From contig NZ_CP046973.1 in assembly GCF_009792235.1 (NCBI RefSeq), positions 4,092,001 to 4,156,000 on the forward strand: a stretch of DNA of 64,000 nt. Direction: 5' to 3'. Origin of the DNA: Microcystis aeruginosa FD4. Its GTDB lineage: Bacteria; Cyanobacteriota; Cyanobacteriia; Cyanobacteriales; Microcystaceae. Every line of letters begins with the position of its first letter. Positions within the stretch are counted from its first letter, which is position 1. Below, in pieces: positions 27,247 to 36,152 of this stretch. Below the pieces are notes generated by a model. The model was not told the origin of the DNA. It saw nothing but the letters and a program-made list of their open reading frames with translations, and made no database searches. Position numbers and translations under genes: made by a program.

Positions 27247-27432
27247 TTTACACACGGGGTACTTAGATAAAATTAGTATAGCACAATAAAAGTTAAGTTA
27301 ACAAGATATAGTTTAAAAAGCCGTCCTAAAAGGACGGGGCTTTAACCCAAAATTTCGGTAAGCTCTCAACCGTCAGATCAAGTCGCTTTCAGGGTTTGAG
27401 AATTTCCTCACTAGCCAAGCGGAGCGCTATAT

Positions 27433-27646
27433 AGGGTTTGCTGAAAAAGTACGGGCGAAGCATTCGGATAGAAAATCTATGGTTTCACCGATAGGTTATT
27501 GCCCGAATGCTTCGCCCCTACAGGACGCGGGCCGATGAAGACGCAAGGTTTTGAAGCACGATTCTCTCAAAATCTTGCACCTGTTTCGCTCGTAAAGCCA
27601 CAAAACCCTTACCTTGCCTACATTTCACATTTATTCAGCAAGTCCT
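27433..27646. mobile_element. MITE of about 214 bp with IS5-type ends
   Basis: The ends AGGGTTTGCTGAAAAA and TTATTCAGCAAGTCCT form imperfect inverted repeats flanked by CTATAT on both sides. They resemble the ends (AGGGCTTGCTGAAA) of the transposase-bearing element at 54267-55962. Internally GGGCGAAGCATTCGG (27453) pairs with CCGAATGCTTCGCCC (27503). No coding capacity, so it is a non-autonomous element. Confidence 0.75.
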
Positions 27647-27710
27647 ATATAGCTCACTTATAGCAAAGGCCAGCCCTAGATCGGCAAAATTTCCATTTTC
27701 CTTTGTTTCC

Positions 27711-27752
27711 TGGTTGCCCCCCGACTTCTTGCATTCGTCCGGGGGCAACCAG
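27711..27752. repeat. Long hairpin, GC-rich
   Basis: TGGTTGCCCCC is perfectly complementary to GGGGGCAACCA, with a 19-base spacer between. It lies between the MITE and the end of dapB. A further IS-like end (TTTTTCAGCAGACCC, about 27801) follows. It could stop transcription or be a decayed repeat. Confidence 0.55.
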
Positions 27753-27847
27753 CAACAGATGGGTAAAACCCTACACCCCATACTCTACACCCCAGGAAAA
27801 ACTTTTTCAGCAGACCCTAATTATTAAGGAACCACCTTTCTCTGAAT

Positions 27848-28678
27848 TTAGAGGATTTTTTCTAAACCGTAAACGAGGGATTGCAGCTGAGTAACTTTAC
27901 GGATAGAGAGGAGAACCCCCGGCATATAACAGGAGCGATCGCTGGTATCATGACGAAGGGTATAGATTTCCCCGGGAGAACCGAAAATGACTTCCTGATG
28001 GGCAATTAAACCGGGTAGACGCACGCTATGAATACGGATGTTCTCAGCAGTTAAACCGCCTCTAGCGCCGGGGATGGTTTCTTTTTCGGAAACTTGGGCA
28101 GGATTAAAGGTTTTACCTAATTCGGCCAGTAATTCGGCGGTTTTAATCGCTGTTCCACTGGGTGCATCTGCTTTTTGATTGTGATGCAGTTCGATAATTT
28201 CCACATGATCAAAGTAGCGGGATGCTTGCATGGCAGCCTGTTGTAGTAAAACCATGCCAATGGAAAAATTAGGGATAACTAAACAGCCGGTGCTGGCTTT
28301 TTCGGCAAATTCGGCTAAATCTTGCAGTTGTGCCGCCGATAATCCCGTAGTTCCCACCACGGGACGCACTCCATAGGCGATCGCACTGCGGGTATTGTCA
28401 TAAACACCGTCGGGATGGGTAAAATCCACCATCACCCCCTGCACTTTTTCCTGAGTTGCCAGGACTAAAACACTCTGTAAATCGTCGAGAATCGGCACTT
28501 CTAGGGGTTCACAACCGGCCACTTCTCCCACATCCTGACCTCGAAAAGCTGGATTTCGATCCACTGCACCCACTAAGATCATATCGTCGGCACGAGCAAC
28601 GGCTTTAATGACTTCCCGTCCCATTTTGCCAGCAGCACCGTTGACAACTACGGGAATCGGGCCTCTATTTTCGGTCAT
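27848..28678 (-). CDS. dapB: 4-hydroxy-tetrahydrodipicolinate reductase
   Basis: NAD(P)H-dependent step of the diaminopimelate/lysine pathway feeding peptidoglycan. Seen: nucleotide loop VNGAAGKMGREVIKA, VDFTHPDGVYDN, VVGTTGLSAAQ, the catalytic EIIELHHNQKADAPSGTA, and ARGGL. 276 residues. Transcribed alone; the upstream spacer to the FkbM gene is about 430 bases. Confidence 0.96.
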   Translation of the reverse strand: MTENRGPIPVVVNGAAGKMGREVIKAVARADDMILVGAVDRNPAFRGQDVGEVAGCEPLEVPILDDLQSVLVLATQEKVQGVMVDFTHPDGVYDNTRSAIAYGVRPVVGTTGLSAAQLQDLAEFAEKASTGCLVIPNFSIGMVLLQQAAMQASRYFDHVEIIELHHNQKADAPSGTAIKTAELLAELGKTFNPAQVSEKETIPGARGGLTAENIRIHSVRLPGLIAHQEVIFGSPGEIYTLRHDTSDRSCYMPGVLLSIRKVTQLQSLVYGLEKIL

Positions 28679-29107
28679 GGTTAATTATTCTCCTTAATAT
28701 ATAGGGATTATAGACTGTTGGGATGGAGGGGTATTTCAGGGACAAAGGAAAAAATCCCAACACCTAACCGCCTTTTGCCTCATCACTGAATTAATTATCC
28801 GTTTTCTCACGCACAATGATCGAGGGGTAGTTATGAGAAAATCGTGATTATTTAGGGAAAATCTTGGTCGTTAACCCTCCATGCCATGCTTAAACTGTCG
28901 TTTTCAGGGATGGGAAGAAGGGTAAAAATATTAGGCGTACAGTGGAAAAGTCAGAAGGTCTAGAGCCTTCTAGATTTTGCGCTGTTCCTACGTCAATGGT
29001 GCTTTGTCTGGGTGATATTTTGGCAAATGTGAGATGCACCCTTAACCATATTTTATCACCTCAAACTCATCAACTTATTATTTTGCGAGTTCTAGCAGTT
29101 GTAAAAA
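28679..29107. other. Intergenic region, no gene recognised
   Basis: Contains the dapB promoter region. AGAAGG-TCTAGAG-CCTTCT at about 28953 is a short hairpin. A small plus-strand open frame at 28942-29148 has no family features and overlaps the end of the FkbM gene, so I do not call it. Confidence 0.45.
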
Positions 29108-29947
29108 TTAATTGCTCGCTGAATTTTGATGATAAGATAAATTTTTAGTGATCACTTTCCACGCCCACTTTAAGGGTTTTCTGTTTTCCAATGCTTTTAC
29201 AGAAACGGCAACAGTATCCATACTATTTAACTGCAACAATTGATATCCTCGTGCGCTCAAGAGACTCCGAGCGGATATCCTATCGCTATCCGAAAGATGT
29301 TTATGCTCGTACAGGATCAAACTAGGCTGAAACCGATCAACATCTATCATTTTCAGTACCTCGTAATCGAATCCTTCTGTATCTATGTGGATTAAGTCTA
29401 CAGTGCGAACCGAGTTCCGGTTACATAACTCTTCAAACGTTATACATTCCACTTGAGTTTTCCGAATTAGTTGTTCTAGTTCTGGGATAAAATCAATATG
29501 CTTTAAGACATGAGATAAGGAAAATGAACCGATTTGATCGTACCAAACAGGCAAAGAAGAATCCGTCTCTTCAACATAGTAGAATTCCTTAAACCCGTTT
29601 ACTTCGGCAATCGCTACATTTTCCAACTTAAATCGACCATAATCACCATATTTAGAGCTTAATCTTTTGAATACATAGTCAACGGGTTCTATCATAATTC
29701 CACACCAACGTTCATCTAGCATAAACGAACGTAGGGGATCACCGTAGCTAGAATCGTTTGACCCTACTTGAATAAAGAAAATATGCGCTTGCGAAATGGA
29801 TAAACTGTAAAGCAGTGTATCGAGCTTATCCTTAAAGATTTTGTAGCGAAGACTAGGTGATTTAAAAATATTCCAAAACTTTGACTGTTTGTCCGATCTT
29901 TTGCCGACTAATCGAGAGATGTAAGTTTTAAGTTTTGCAAGCATCAT
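29108..29947 (-). CDS. FkbM family methyltransferase
   Basis: 279 residues. The SAM-binding core is FFIQVGSNDSSYGDPLRSFM, followed by WCGIMIEPVDYVFKRL, and the FkbM-type acidic site DLIHIDTEGFDYEVLKMID. FkbM proteins O-methylate sugars or polyketides, and the neighbouring GT8 gene 43 bases upstream in the same direction points to a surface glycan. The N-terminus is basic with no membrane span. Confidence 0.85.
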   Translation of the reverse strand: MMLAKLKTYISRLVGKRSDKQSKFWNIFKSPSLRYKIFKDKLDTLLYSLSISQAHIFFIQVGSNDSSYGDPLRSFMLDERWCGIMIEPVDYVFKRLSSKYGDYGRFKLENVAIAEVNGFKEFYYVEETDSSLPVWYDQIGSFSLSHVLKHIDFIPELEQLIRKTQVECITFEELCNRNSVRTVDLIHIDTEGFDYEVLKMIDVDRFQPSLILYEHKHLSDSDRISARSLLSARGYQLLQLNSMDTVAVSVKALENRKPLKWAWKVITKNLSYHQNSASN

Positions 29948-29990
29948 GGCTAAAAAATTATAACTTTTGCTAGAAAATATTGGAAATAAT

Positions 29991-30926
29991 TCATTTTGTT
30001 TTGAAATAGGCTAGAGCCTTGTTAAAATATCGTTTTAATCTTCTTCTCCATCCTTCTTTCGGTCGCCATCCAGACCAATCTGTTCGATCTAAGTATTCAA
30101 AAAATTGCTTTTCTGTATCCCTTAACGGAGAGAATTTAAATCTCCAAGGTTTACTATCTGATGCAAAATGTATTAGATAAGGAGCTTCCATAACCTGATG
30201 ATAAACTTCCTCGGAAAAATGACTTTCTTGCCAAGATGAAAAGTTATTAGGAAGTTGATTCCACCGTGGATCCAGTTTCCCCCAACGGCCAGCCAAAATA
30301 GCGTTGAGACCGTCCTGATCCCAGTAACGGAGACGGCTTCCATTTTTCTCTAGATAATTAATAACTTTAAAAGATATATCGTCTTCTCGCCATTTTTTTA
30401 AATTAAGAATCATTACCCCAGAGTTAAAATATGGCGTATCTGGGGATATTTGAAGTTCTTGATAAGTTTTTAAGCCATTTGACACTAGAGGACATCCCAT
30501 GTCTTGCACAGCAAACAAATATTGATTATCAATGTCAATTTTCCATAAATTGTTTAAATCTTCTTTCAAAATTAAATCACAATCTAGATAAATAACTTTC
30601 TCAATCGACGGGGGTAAGAGATAAGGAATTAATAAACGATAGTAAGCGGCAATAGTAACATGACCCCAAGTCGGAAGTTTTTCCACGATTGTAAAGAACC
30701 CTGCTTCTTGAGGCCTTAGCCAGTTAAGCACCACTTCAACTTCTAATTTTTGTAGGGACCGAATCACCTTTTTTTTATTAGCATTGGTAATTCCTCCATC
30801 AATAACATAAATAAAGACTTTGCCGTCTTTCAGGTTCTCTGCCAAGGAGTAAAGCATTACGCCAAGAGGAATTGCGTAATTGTTGTCCGCAGCACAGACG
30901 ACTGTGGGTGTTTTAGTATTTTGCAT
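29991..30926 (-). CDS. Glycosyltransferase family 8
   Basis: Retaining GT-A glycosyltransferase. N-terminal VVCAADNNYAIPLGVMLYSL binds the nucleotide sugar. The metal-binding DxD is VIYLDCDLIL, then YFNSGVMILNLKKWR and DQDGLNAILAGRW, with the C-terminal HFASDSKPW. Typical of LPS/glycan galactosyl- or glucosyltransferases (RfaJ-like). ATG at 30926 is favoured (typical family N-terminus, GAAGAG upstream); ATG at 30962 adds 12 residues. Probably co-transcribed with the FkbM gene for glycan modification. Confidence 0.88.
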   Translation of the reverse strand: MQNTKTPTVVCAADNNYAIPLGVMLYSLAENLKDGKVFIYVIDGGITNANKKKVIRSLQKLEVEVVLNWLRPQEAGFFTIVEKLPTWGHVTIAAYYRLLIPYLLPPSIEKVIYLDCDLILKEDLNNLWKIDIDNQYLFAVQDMGCPLVSNGLKTYQELQISPDTPYFNSGVMILNLKKWREDDISFKVINYLEKNGSRLRYWDQDGLNAILAGRWGKLDPRWNQLPNNFSSWQESHFSEEVYHQVMEAPYLIHFASDSKPWRFKFSPLRDTEKQFFEYLDRTDWSGWRPKEGWRRRLKRYFNKALAYFKTK

Positions 30927-30982
30927 TATCAACTCTTCGTGTCTTACAAGTTTAAATTCCATAGAAACAAGGTCAAAGAATC

Positions 30983-31086
30983 GCTTATAGCGGTATTCGC
31001 TTGAGTGAGATACAGACCATCGTCTTGCCTAGACTGACTTATAGCTTGTTGCAGTATACCTCATTCGACTGCATACCGCTATATCT
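30983..31086. repeat. Small inverted-repeat element
   Basis: ATAGCGGTATTCGC at the left and GCATACCGCTATAT at the right form an imperfect terminal inverted repeat of a roughly 100-bp non-coding element upstream of the GT8 gene. A half-site ATAGCGGTATTCAG recurs at 50804. Confidence 0.5.
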
Positions 31087-31249
31087 ATTAGACATCTCTA
31101 AAAATTATAACCCAATCACAGCTTGCTTTTATGCTCTGTCCTAATTTAAAATAGTTCAATGGCTGAAATGTATATCCATCTTGGCTAATTCAATTTCAAC
31201 GAAAAAATATAAGACAACTAAAATCATTTCTATTTGGGTAAGTTTCTTA

Positions 31250-31560
31250 ACTATAAAGACTTTTAGCCTTTTAACGATGACGGCTCGCCTCCTCCGGATA
31301 ACTGGTGTCGCAATGATTTGGGAAAAACTTCAGGGCGATCGGTGAGAACTACAAAAGGGGCATTACATTATAAGTTAGAGTACGAATATCCTCGGCAAGG
31401 GTGAGGGCGTGATTCTCGGTATTTTTCCCGGAAAGCTAGGGTGACGAAACAAATTTTCCTATCGCTCAAACTCATAGTCTACTATTGGTATTGTCTTAAA
31501 CCGCCGCAGATTCGGCCAGAATGCTCTCACACTGTACCATAGACCAATAGGTCTGTCAAG
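31250..31560 (-). pseudogene. Decayed coding fragments
   Basis: On the minus strand two short stretches in different frames look protein-like: GKNTENHALTLAEDIRTLTYN and, after a one-frame shift, APFVVLTDRPEVFPKSLRHQ. Stops interrupt both. I cannot name the parent family. The rest of the 30963-31717 spacer shows nothing I can support. Confidence 0.35.
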
Positions 31561-31717
31561 ATCGAATTGAGGGATAAATCTCCCCCTGCTTCCCCTGCTT
31601 GTCTAAACCCATGATTTTAAAATTGACAGAGTAAATCTATCGGTTAAGCAAGATTGCGATGCCCACCCTCTGGGAACCGCCTTCAATCGAATGATTGCCC
31701 GCCAGAGTCAGCCGTAA

Positions 31718-32203
31718 TTACTCAAATTCTTCTATTTGCGATCGCACTAAGTCTAGGGGAAGTTTTAAAGCTCTAGCAATTTGTTCGATAGTTAGTCCTT
31801 CTTTGATTAGTTCGGGAGTTGTTTCTAGTTTAGCTTGTTGATAAATTTTAGATGAGTGTAATTCCTGTTCTGATAGCCCAGTACAGATATTACCTTTGTT
31901 AATTTGAATACTATTGATAACATTAGAAAAATTAGAATGATAATATCTTTGAAAACTAGATTTTAAATTTGATTTATTGACTTCTTCTCCTAATATTTCT
32001 GATAAGGTTTTCCATAATTTACCTGCTGTTTCCTTGATATATTTCTGAGAACGATGATTTTTTTGAGCGATTTCGGCGTATTTTTGATGATTGACGACTC
32101 CCTCTAAGATTTCATGCTGAAGATCGTCTAAATGTTCTCCTGTATGGGAGAAAACAAGCTCATCAATAGTTATTATAAAAGATTGAATATCGAATGAGTT
32201 CAT
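31718..32203 (-). CDS. vMAP-type HTH domain fused to an Rpn-like tail
   Basis: 161 residues. The first ~85 match the cyanobacterial helix-turn-helix found at the front of vWA-MoxR/NACHT-type signalling proteins (IDELVFSHTGEHLDDLQHEI, then YAEIAQKNHRSQKYIKETAGKLWKTLSEILGE). The last ~40 (YQQAKLETTPELIKEGLTIEQIARALKLPLDLV) resemble the C-terminal repeat of Rpn/PD-(D/E)xK transposase-like proteins, without the nuclease. It is probably a composite remnant that still encodes a DNA-binding protein. Function unknown. Confidence 0.6.
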   Translation of the reverse strand: MNSFDIQSFIITIDELVFSHTGEHLDDLQHEILEGVVNHQKYAEIAQKNHRSQKYIKETAGKLWKTLSEILGEEVNKSNLKSSFQRYYHSNFSNVINSIQINKGNICTGLSEQELHSSKIYQQAKLETTPELIKEGLTIEQIARALKLPLDLVRSQIEEFE

Positions 32204-32365
32204 AGGATGATTTTAAACAGGGAGTTAAGTCAGGATTGCTTGACATTATACAGCAAAATGCAAATTTAGTGTCTTTATATTTCTTTATGGGGCTTTTATG
32301 GGTCTTGAAATAAAGGTTTGATGTGTTTACTCTTAGGGCAAGTACATTTAGTAATTTCGCTAAAC

Positions 32366-33103
32366 ATGAAAAGTTTAACATCAATACTCGCTGGTGTAGT
32401 AATTGCTACATTTCCATTATCAGCGCAGGGATTTTCTTTGATTGGTATCCAAGACCAATCTCCAGAAGATCAATGTGATGAATTAGGTATCATTTGTATT
32501 TCTATAGACACAGGAAATACTAGAATTTTTGTAACTGGAAAAGGAACCGTCACAGACAAATCAGCAGTAATAAATATTCAAGGATCAGTCAATAATTTTT
32601 CTGAGGAAATAAGCTCAGTCACAATTCCTTCAAGTTTACCCTATGGCACGAATGCCCAACCTCTTCCTGCAAAAGGAGTAATATGGGCTTCCTTAAATGG
32701 AAAATTAGGGTCTTTTGATTCTGCGTTTCCAATAACAACCGGTTCAGAACAAGTAACTGTAACAACTAACGCTACAACATTTTCACCTAATACTGTTGTA
32801 GCCAATGATACTCTTCCTGCTGGAATAGATATAGAGGGGAAATTTGTAACCCTGAAAGATTTTGCAAGTAGTAATGGCGAACTTCTTTCAAACACTGGAC
32901 TTCTCACTGTGACAAGTGTTGTTACACTAGGACCTAGGCAGTCATTCGGATTTGAAAATACGTTTGTAGGAGGTTTTCAAGTTCCCGAACCCACTTCAAC
33001 TTTAGGACTCTTTTCTCTAGGAATACTCGGTGCTGGTGCAACCATAAAACGCGAAGTAAAACGCAATCATTCTATCGAAAAAGAAACCACAGAAATAGGT
33101 TAA
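32366..33103 (+). CDS. PEP-CTERM sorted secreted protein
   Basis: 245 residues from ATG 32366: signal peptide SLTSILAGVVIATFPLSAQG, a beta-rich acidic/Thr-rich body, and a C-terminal sorting tag VPEPTST-LGLFSLGILGAGAT-IKREVKR (PEP motif, hydrophobic span, basic end). PEP-CTERM proteins are processed by exosortase and linked to extracellular polysaccharide. No exosortase gene is in the window. The basic end continues for about 15 residues, longer than usual. Confidence 0.85.
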   Translation: MKSLTSILAGVVIATFPLSAQGFSLIGIQDQSPEDQCDELGIICISIDTGNTRIFVTGKGTVTDKSAVINIQGSVNNFSEEISSVTIPSSLPYGTNAQPLPAKGVIWASLNGKLGSFDSAFPITTGSEQVTVTTNATTFSPNTVVANDTLPAGIDIEGKFVTLKDFASSNGELLSNTGLLTVTSVVTLGPRQSFGFENTFVGGFQVPEPTSTLGLFSLGILGAGATIKREVKRNHSIEKETTEIG

Positions 33104-33163
33104 ATCGCCCGTTAAGTCGTTTAATATCTTTTTTAAAGCGATTTTCAAAAATGGGTAATAACA

Positions 33164-33424
33164 TTAAATTCCTAGCTGCTGATACAGTTCAACTTGATCT
33201 TGGCAAACAGTTAAGTTTTTTTGTTCTTCAATATTCTGAATAGCTTGTTGAGTTTTTTGGTTAAAATCGCTTATCGTATAAGTCCCTTCTGCAATTCGTC
33301 GTTCTTTTTCCGCTTCTTCTAAAAATTCAGCTAGGTGTTTTTTTAGATAGGTTGCCAGGCTATCTTGTTGTTCTTCAGAAAGCAGTGCAATTTGCTCGAA
33401 AGTTTCTTGAATTAATTTAGTCAT
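33164..33424 (-). CDS. Antitoxin-like small helical protein, no toxin partner
   Basis: 86 residues, helical and charged (LIQETFEQIALLSEEQQDSLATYLKKHLAEFLEEAEKERRIAEG). The EEQQD..LA pattern is shared with the antitoxins at 44328 and 49394. The tail ISDFNQKTQQAIQNIEEQ could wrap a toxin. No toxin gene follows; the next gene on that strand's downstream side is PEP-CTERM, convergent. Orphan antitoxin is an inference. Confidence 0.55.
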   Translation of the reverse strand: MTKLIQETFEQIALLSEEQQDSLATYLKKHLAEFLEEAEKERRIAEGTYTISDFNQKTQQAIQNIEEQKNLTVCQDQVELYQQLGI

Positions 33425-33537
33425 AGGTATTGTACTCCGAAGTTCAGTTTTTTAGGGAAAAAAATCAAGATATAAATACTGCCCTAACACACCAAAAACT
33501 TTTATTTTTGATGTGTTACGCTTTGTTAACTGACTAT

Positions 33538-34491
33538 TTACAATAAAGCCATTTCCCCCACCACTTCCAAGCGGGTATAACTGCCGATTTTGAGGAATTT
33601 TTCCGAGAGAGATTCGGCCACATTGGGAGTAATCCAGCCTAACTGTTTGAGAATTTGCAAAGCGGCGGCATATTTAGCCCGTTTGGAACCATCTAAAGCT
33701 TTAATTGCTAATCCTAAACCTTCACCGACGCGCCCGATACATTGAATCCCTTCGGCCCCGGCTTTACTGACGATTTCCCCTTGGCTAACCTGCATTAATT
33801 CCGTATCAAAAGCCCCTTCTCCTGCTACCATGCGGGGATGATAGGTCATAGCGCGGACGATTCTTTCTAAGTCCAAACGATTGCCAGAGGCTAACTGGGC
33901 GTAGAGATGGGCCATTTGCCCCAACTGCATTGAATAGGTGGGCGCGCCGCAGTCATCGTGGGCGCTGATTAATTCATCCCCCGGCATCCCCAATAATTCG
34001 GCAATTTTGCTTAAAATTAGCTTCTGTATCTGACTAGAACGCCGCAGATAGGTATTTAACGGCCAGCCGCGCTGTTGACACACCGCTAACATCCCGGCGT
34101 GTTTACCAGAACAATTGTACTGCAAACGACTGGGTTTACCTTCTGGGAGGGGACATTGCAGGGCATTGACATCGATATCGGCGCGCCAGAGAATATTAAA
34201 GACTTGACGGGCCTGTTCCACTGTGCCTTGGTGAGAACTACAGATAATGGCTAGATCCTTATCGTTGAGATCGTAGCGTTCGAGGGTGCCGGTACTGGTG
34301 ACAGCCAGCGCTTGAAAAGGTTTCAGGGCCGAACGAATAAAGGCGCTAGTTTCGGCGCTGCCGGCGGTGGATAATACCCGGCCGCGGTCATCGCAAATAG
34401 CGGCCTCGACATGATGGACCGATTCAATAATACCTTCCCGGAGGAGATGAATTTCTAAGCGGTGGGTTGGTGAACGTTTTACCCTATTCAT
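33538..34491 (-). CDS. L-asparaginase II-type (asparaginase family)
   Basis: 317 residues of the rhizobial/thermolabile asparaginase family. Seen: HLLREGIIESVHHVEAAICDDRGRVL, FIRSALKPFQALAV, AIICSSHQGT, LQYNCSGKHAGMLA, and SAHDDCGAPTYSM. It hydrolyses asparagine to aspartate and ammonia. It is the last gene in a minus-strand group after CGLD27, rsfS, yqeK and the GTPase; the spacing to CGLD27 is 15 bases, suggesting one transcript. Confidence 0.88.
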   Translation of the reverse strand: MNRVKRSPTHRLEIHLLREGIIESVHHVEAAICDDRGRVLSTAGSAETSAFIRSALKPFQALAVTSTGTLERYDLNDKDLAIICSSHQGTVEQARQVFNILWRADIDVNALQCPLPEGKPSRLQYNCSGKHAGMLAVCQQRGWPLNTYLRRSSQIQKLILSKIAELLGMPGDELISAHDDCGAPTYSMQLGQMAHLYAQLASGNRLDLERIVRAMTYHPRMVAGEGAFDTELMQVSQGEIVSKAGAEGIQCIGRVGEGLGLAIKALDGSKRAKYAAALQILKQLGWITPNVAESLSEKFLKIGSYTRLEVVGEMALL

Positions 34492-34506
34492 TCAGATTGG
34501 TTGCGG

Positions 34507-35010
34507 TTAGTGAGTGAAAAATAGCCAAAAAAGACCACTGATAGCGACAATTGCCCCTAGAATCAGGGCGGTTTTTTGTAAACGCTGGAGAATGGGCTGG
34601 ATTTGATAGGAGACGATTAAACGATCGCGGGTTAAGATAGGGGCGGTTTTTGTCCAGATTTGCCCATCGTACCAGCCCGACTCTTCATAAAATACTTTCT
34701 CTGATTGCAAGCGGTCATAGACGTAGATCCAGCCTAGATACAAGCGCAATAACACCAATCCTACCAAAATTGTCGAGCCAAAAATCCCCGCACAGAAGAA
34801 GAGAAAAGGGGCCTTTTTGAGGGGAAAACTAGCGGCGGCAATCGGTCCGACCAATACCCATGTCCAGAACCATAACCAGAGAAATTTTTTTGTATAAGAG
34901 GCTACATCTAGGGTAGCCCAACGAAAAAACCAAGATTCTTTTAATTGTTCGTACTCGTTAACCGGTTGCTGTTCTTCCGGGACGGGACAGAAATCAAGGG
35001 AGGATTTCAT
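34507..35010 (-). CDS. CGLD27-like membrane protein (DUF1230)
   Basis: 167 residues with membrane segments at about 42-60 (FLWLWFWTWVLVGPIAAAS), 68-93 and 143-163. N-terminal CPVPEEQQPVNEYEQLKESWFF is the signature of the CGLD27 family conserved in cyanobacteria, algae and plants; in plants it is linked to plastid function under iron limitation. It lies five bases after rsfS. Confidence 0.85.
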   Translation of the reverse strand: MKSSLDFCPVPEEQQPVNEYEQLKESWFFRWATLDVASYTKKFLWLWFWTWVLVGPIAAASFPLKKAPFLFFCAGIFGSTILVGLVLLRLYLGWIYVYDRLQSEKVFYEESGWYDGQIWTKTAPILTRDRLIVSYQIQPILQRLQKTALILGAIVAISGLFWLFFTH

Positions 35011-35015
35011 GGACT

Positions 35016-35420
35016 TTACTCCTCTAAATGGTTGCTAGGTAGAGGAATACGTTGAGCATGACCCCAAAAAGCTTCTAAATTATAAAATTCCCGCTCTTTT
35101 GGTAAAAAGATATGGATAATGATATCGCCATAATCCATCAGGATCCAGCTACCTTCGCTTTTTCCTTCCACTTGTCGGGGGGATTGTTGCCATTCTAGTT
35201 CCATAGCAGCTTCGATCGCATCCTCGATCGCTCGCACTTGGGTGGTAGAATAGCCGGTAATAATCAGAAAATAATCGGTTAAATAACAGATATCGGCGAC
35301 TTTCAGGATGGCGACGTCCCCTGCTTTCTTGTCCTCGGCAGCGGTAACAATTGTCTCCAGAAACTTTTCGGTATTGAGATTTTCGGCGACAGGGGTAATA
35401 ATTCCAGTGGGATTGGTCAT
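35016..35420 (-). CDS. rsfS: Ribosomal silencing factor RsfS
   Basis: 134 residues of the RsfS/Iojap family: AAEDKKAGDVAILKVADI, YFLIITGYSTTQVRAIEDAI, EGKSEGSWILMDYGDIIIHIFLPKEREFYNLE. It binds ribosomal protein uL14 and blocks subunit joining in starvation. It follows yqeK, a widespread pairing in bacteria. Confidence 0.94.
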   Translation of the reverse strand: MTNPTGIITPVAENLNTEKFLETIVTAAEDKKAGDVAILKVADICYLTDYFLIITGYSTTQVRAIEDAIEAAMELEWQQSPRQVEGKSEGSWILMDYGDIIIHIFLPKEREFYNLEAFWGHAQRIPLPSNHLEE

Positions 35421-35475
35421 TCAGTTTGTGGTTATCCTTTGACTGAGGTGGTTTTAAGCGAGTCTTGAGATTATG

Positions 35476-36072
35476 TTAATCAATGGTTTTAGTTGCTGTT
35501 GCTTGTTCTTTAACAATTTGTAACGCCCAGTTGCGGGTTAGCACGGTGCGGGGATGAATGGGACAATGGCTACTTAAAAGATATTTTAGGGAATAATCGC
35601 AGGTTTGTTGAACGCTTTTATGAAGATTTTGATAGCTGAGTTGTCGTAGGGCGTTTAATTCGGGTGTATCGCCGCGATTGGGTTCCAAGGCATCGGCAAT
35701 AAAGACTATACAGCTAAGATCGCTCATATTGGGTTGACCGAGGGTATGATTGCGAATTGCCGCGAGAATTTCCTCATCGGTAACGTTAAATTCTTTTTGG
35801 GCGACAATCGCACTCACGTCGGCGTGGAGTAAGTGAGGATGGGATAAACAGATATTATCCACGTCTATTCCCGCCGATTCCGCCATTTTTAGCAGTTTTT
35901 TGGGCTTGAAAAATTTAGCTAGATCGTGTAACAGCCCCGCTTGCCCTGCTTGGACGGGATCGAGATCGTGATGACGAGCTAAATCAATACACATGGTCTC
36001 TACACCGAGAATATGTCGCAGACGGTGTTCGTTGACGTTTTCTTTTAACCAGTCGATAACTTGCTGTCGCAT
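35476..36072 (-). CDS. yqeK: YqeK-type HD phosphohydrolase
   Basis: 198 residues from ATG 36072 (AAGGGC upstream). HD-domain residues: H in RLRHILGVE, the HD pair in AGLLHDLAKFF, H in LSHPHLLHADV, H in IRNHTLG, and D in IVFIADALEPNR. YqeK enzymes hydrolyse Ap4A symmetrically. A longer frame to 36159 overlaps the upstream GTPase and lacks family sequence. Located directly before rsfS. Confidence 0.9.
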   Translation of the reverse strand: MRQQVIDWLKENVNEHRLRHILGVETMCIDLARHHDLDPVQAGQAGLLHDLAKFFKPKKLLKMAESAGIDVDNICLSHPHLLHADVSAIVAQKEFNVTDEEILAAIRNHTLGQPNMSDLSCIVFIADALEPNRGDTPELNALRQLSYQNLHKSVQQTCDYSLKYLLSSHCPIHPRTVLTRNWALQIVKEQATATKTID

Positions 36073-36152
36073 CTTTTTTTTGCCCTTGTGGAACCCCAAA
36101 ACGATTGTAACAATTACTATACAATTTTGCCTATCGCTCCCTGGTTCGATCT

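Larger units (their letters stand above)
26019..27345 (-). mobile_element. IS605/IS200-type element carrying only tnpB (element 1)
   Basis: The right end on the minus strand has the hairpin CCCCGTCTCTTTAGAGCGGGG overlapping the tnpB stop and finishes at TGTCAAC (26019-26025). The left end carries the hairpin CCGTCCTAAAAGGACGG (27321-27337). No tnpA is present. The right end points into the leader of cysK. The exact left boundary is uncertain by about 15 bases. A decayed solo copy of the same right end occurs at 45490-45590. Confidence 0.8.

Noticed and set aside
27703..27894. 63-residue plus-strand frame over the GC-rich hairpin
   Set aside because: Runs through a palindrome and into dapB antisense; not protein-like.
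28942..29148. 68-residue plus-strand frame between dapB and the FkbM gene
   Set aside because: Overlaps the end of the FkbM gene and has no recognisable motif or ribosome site.
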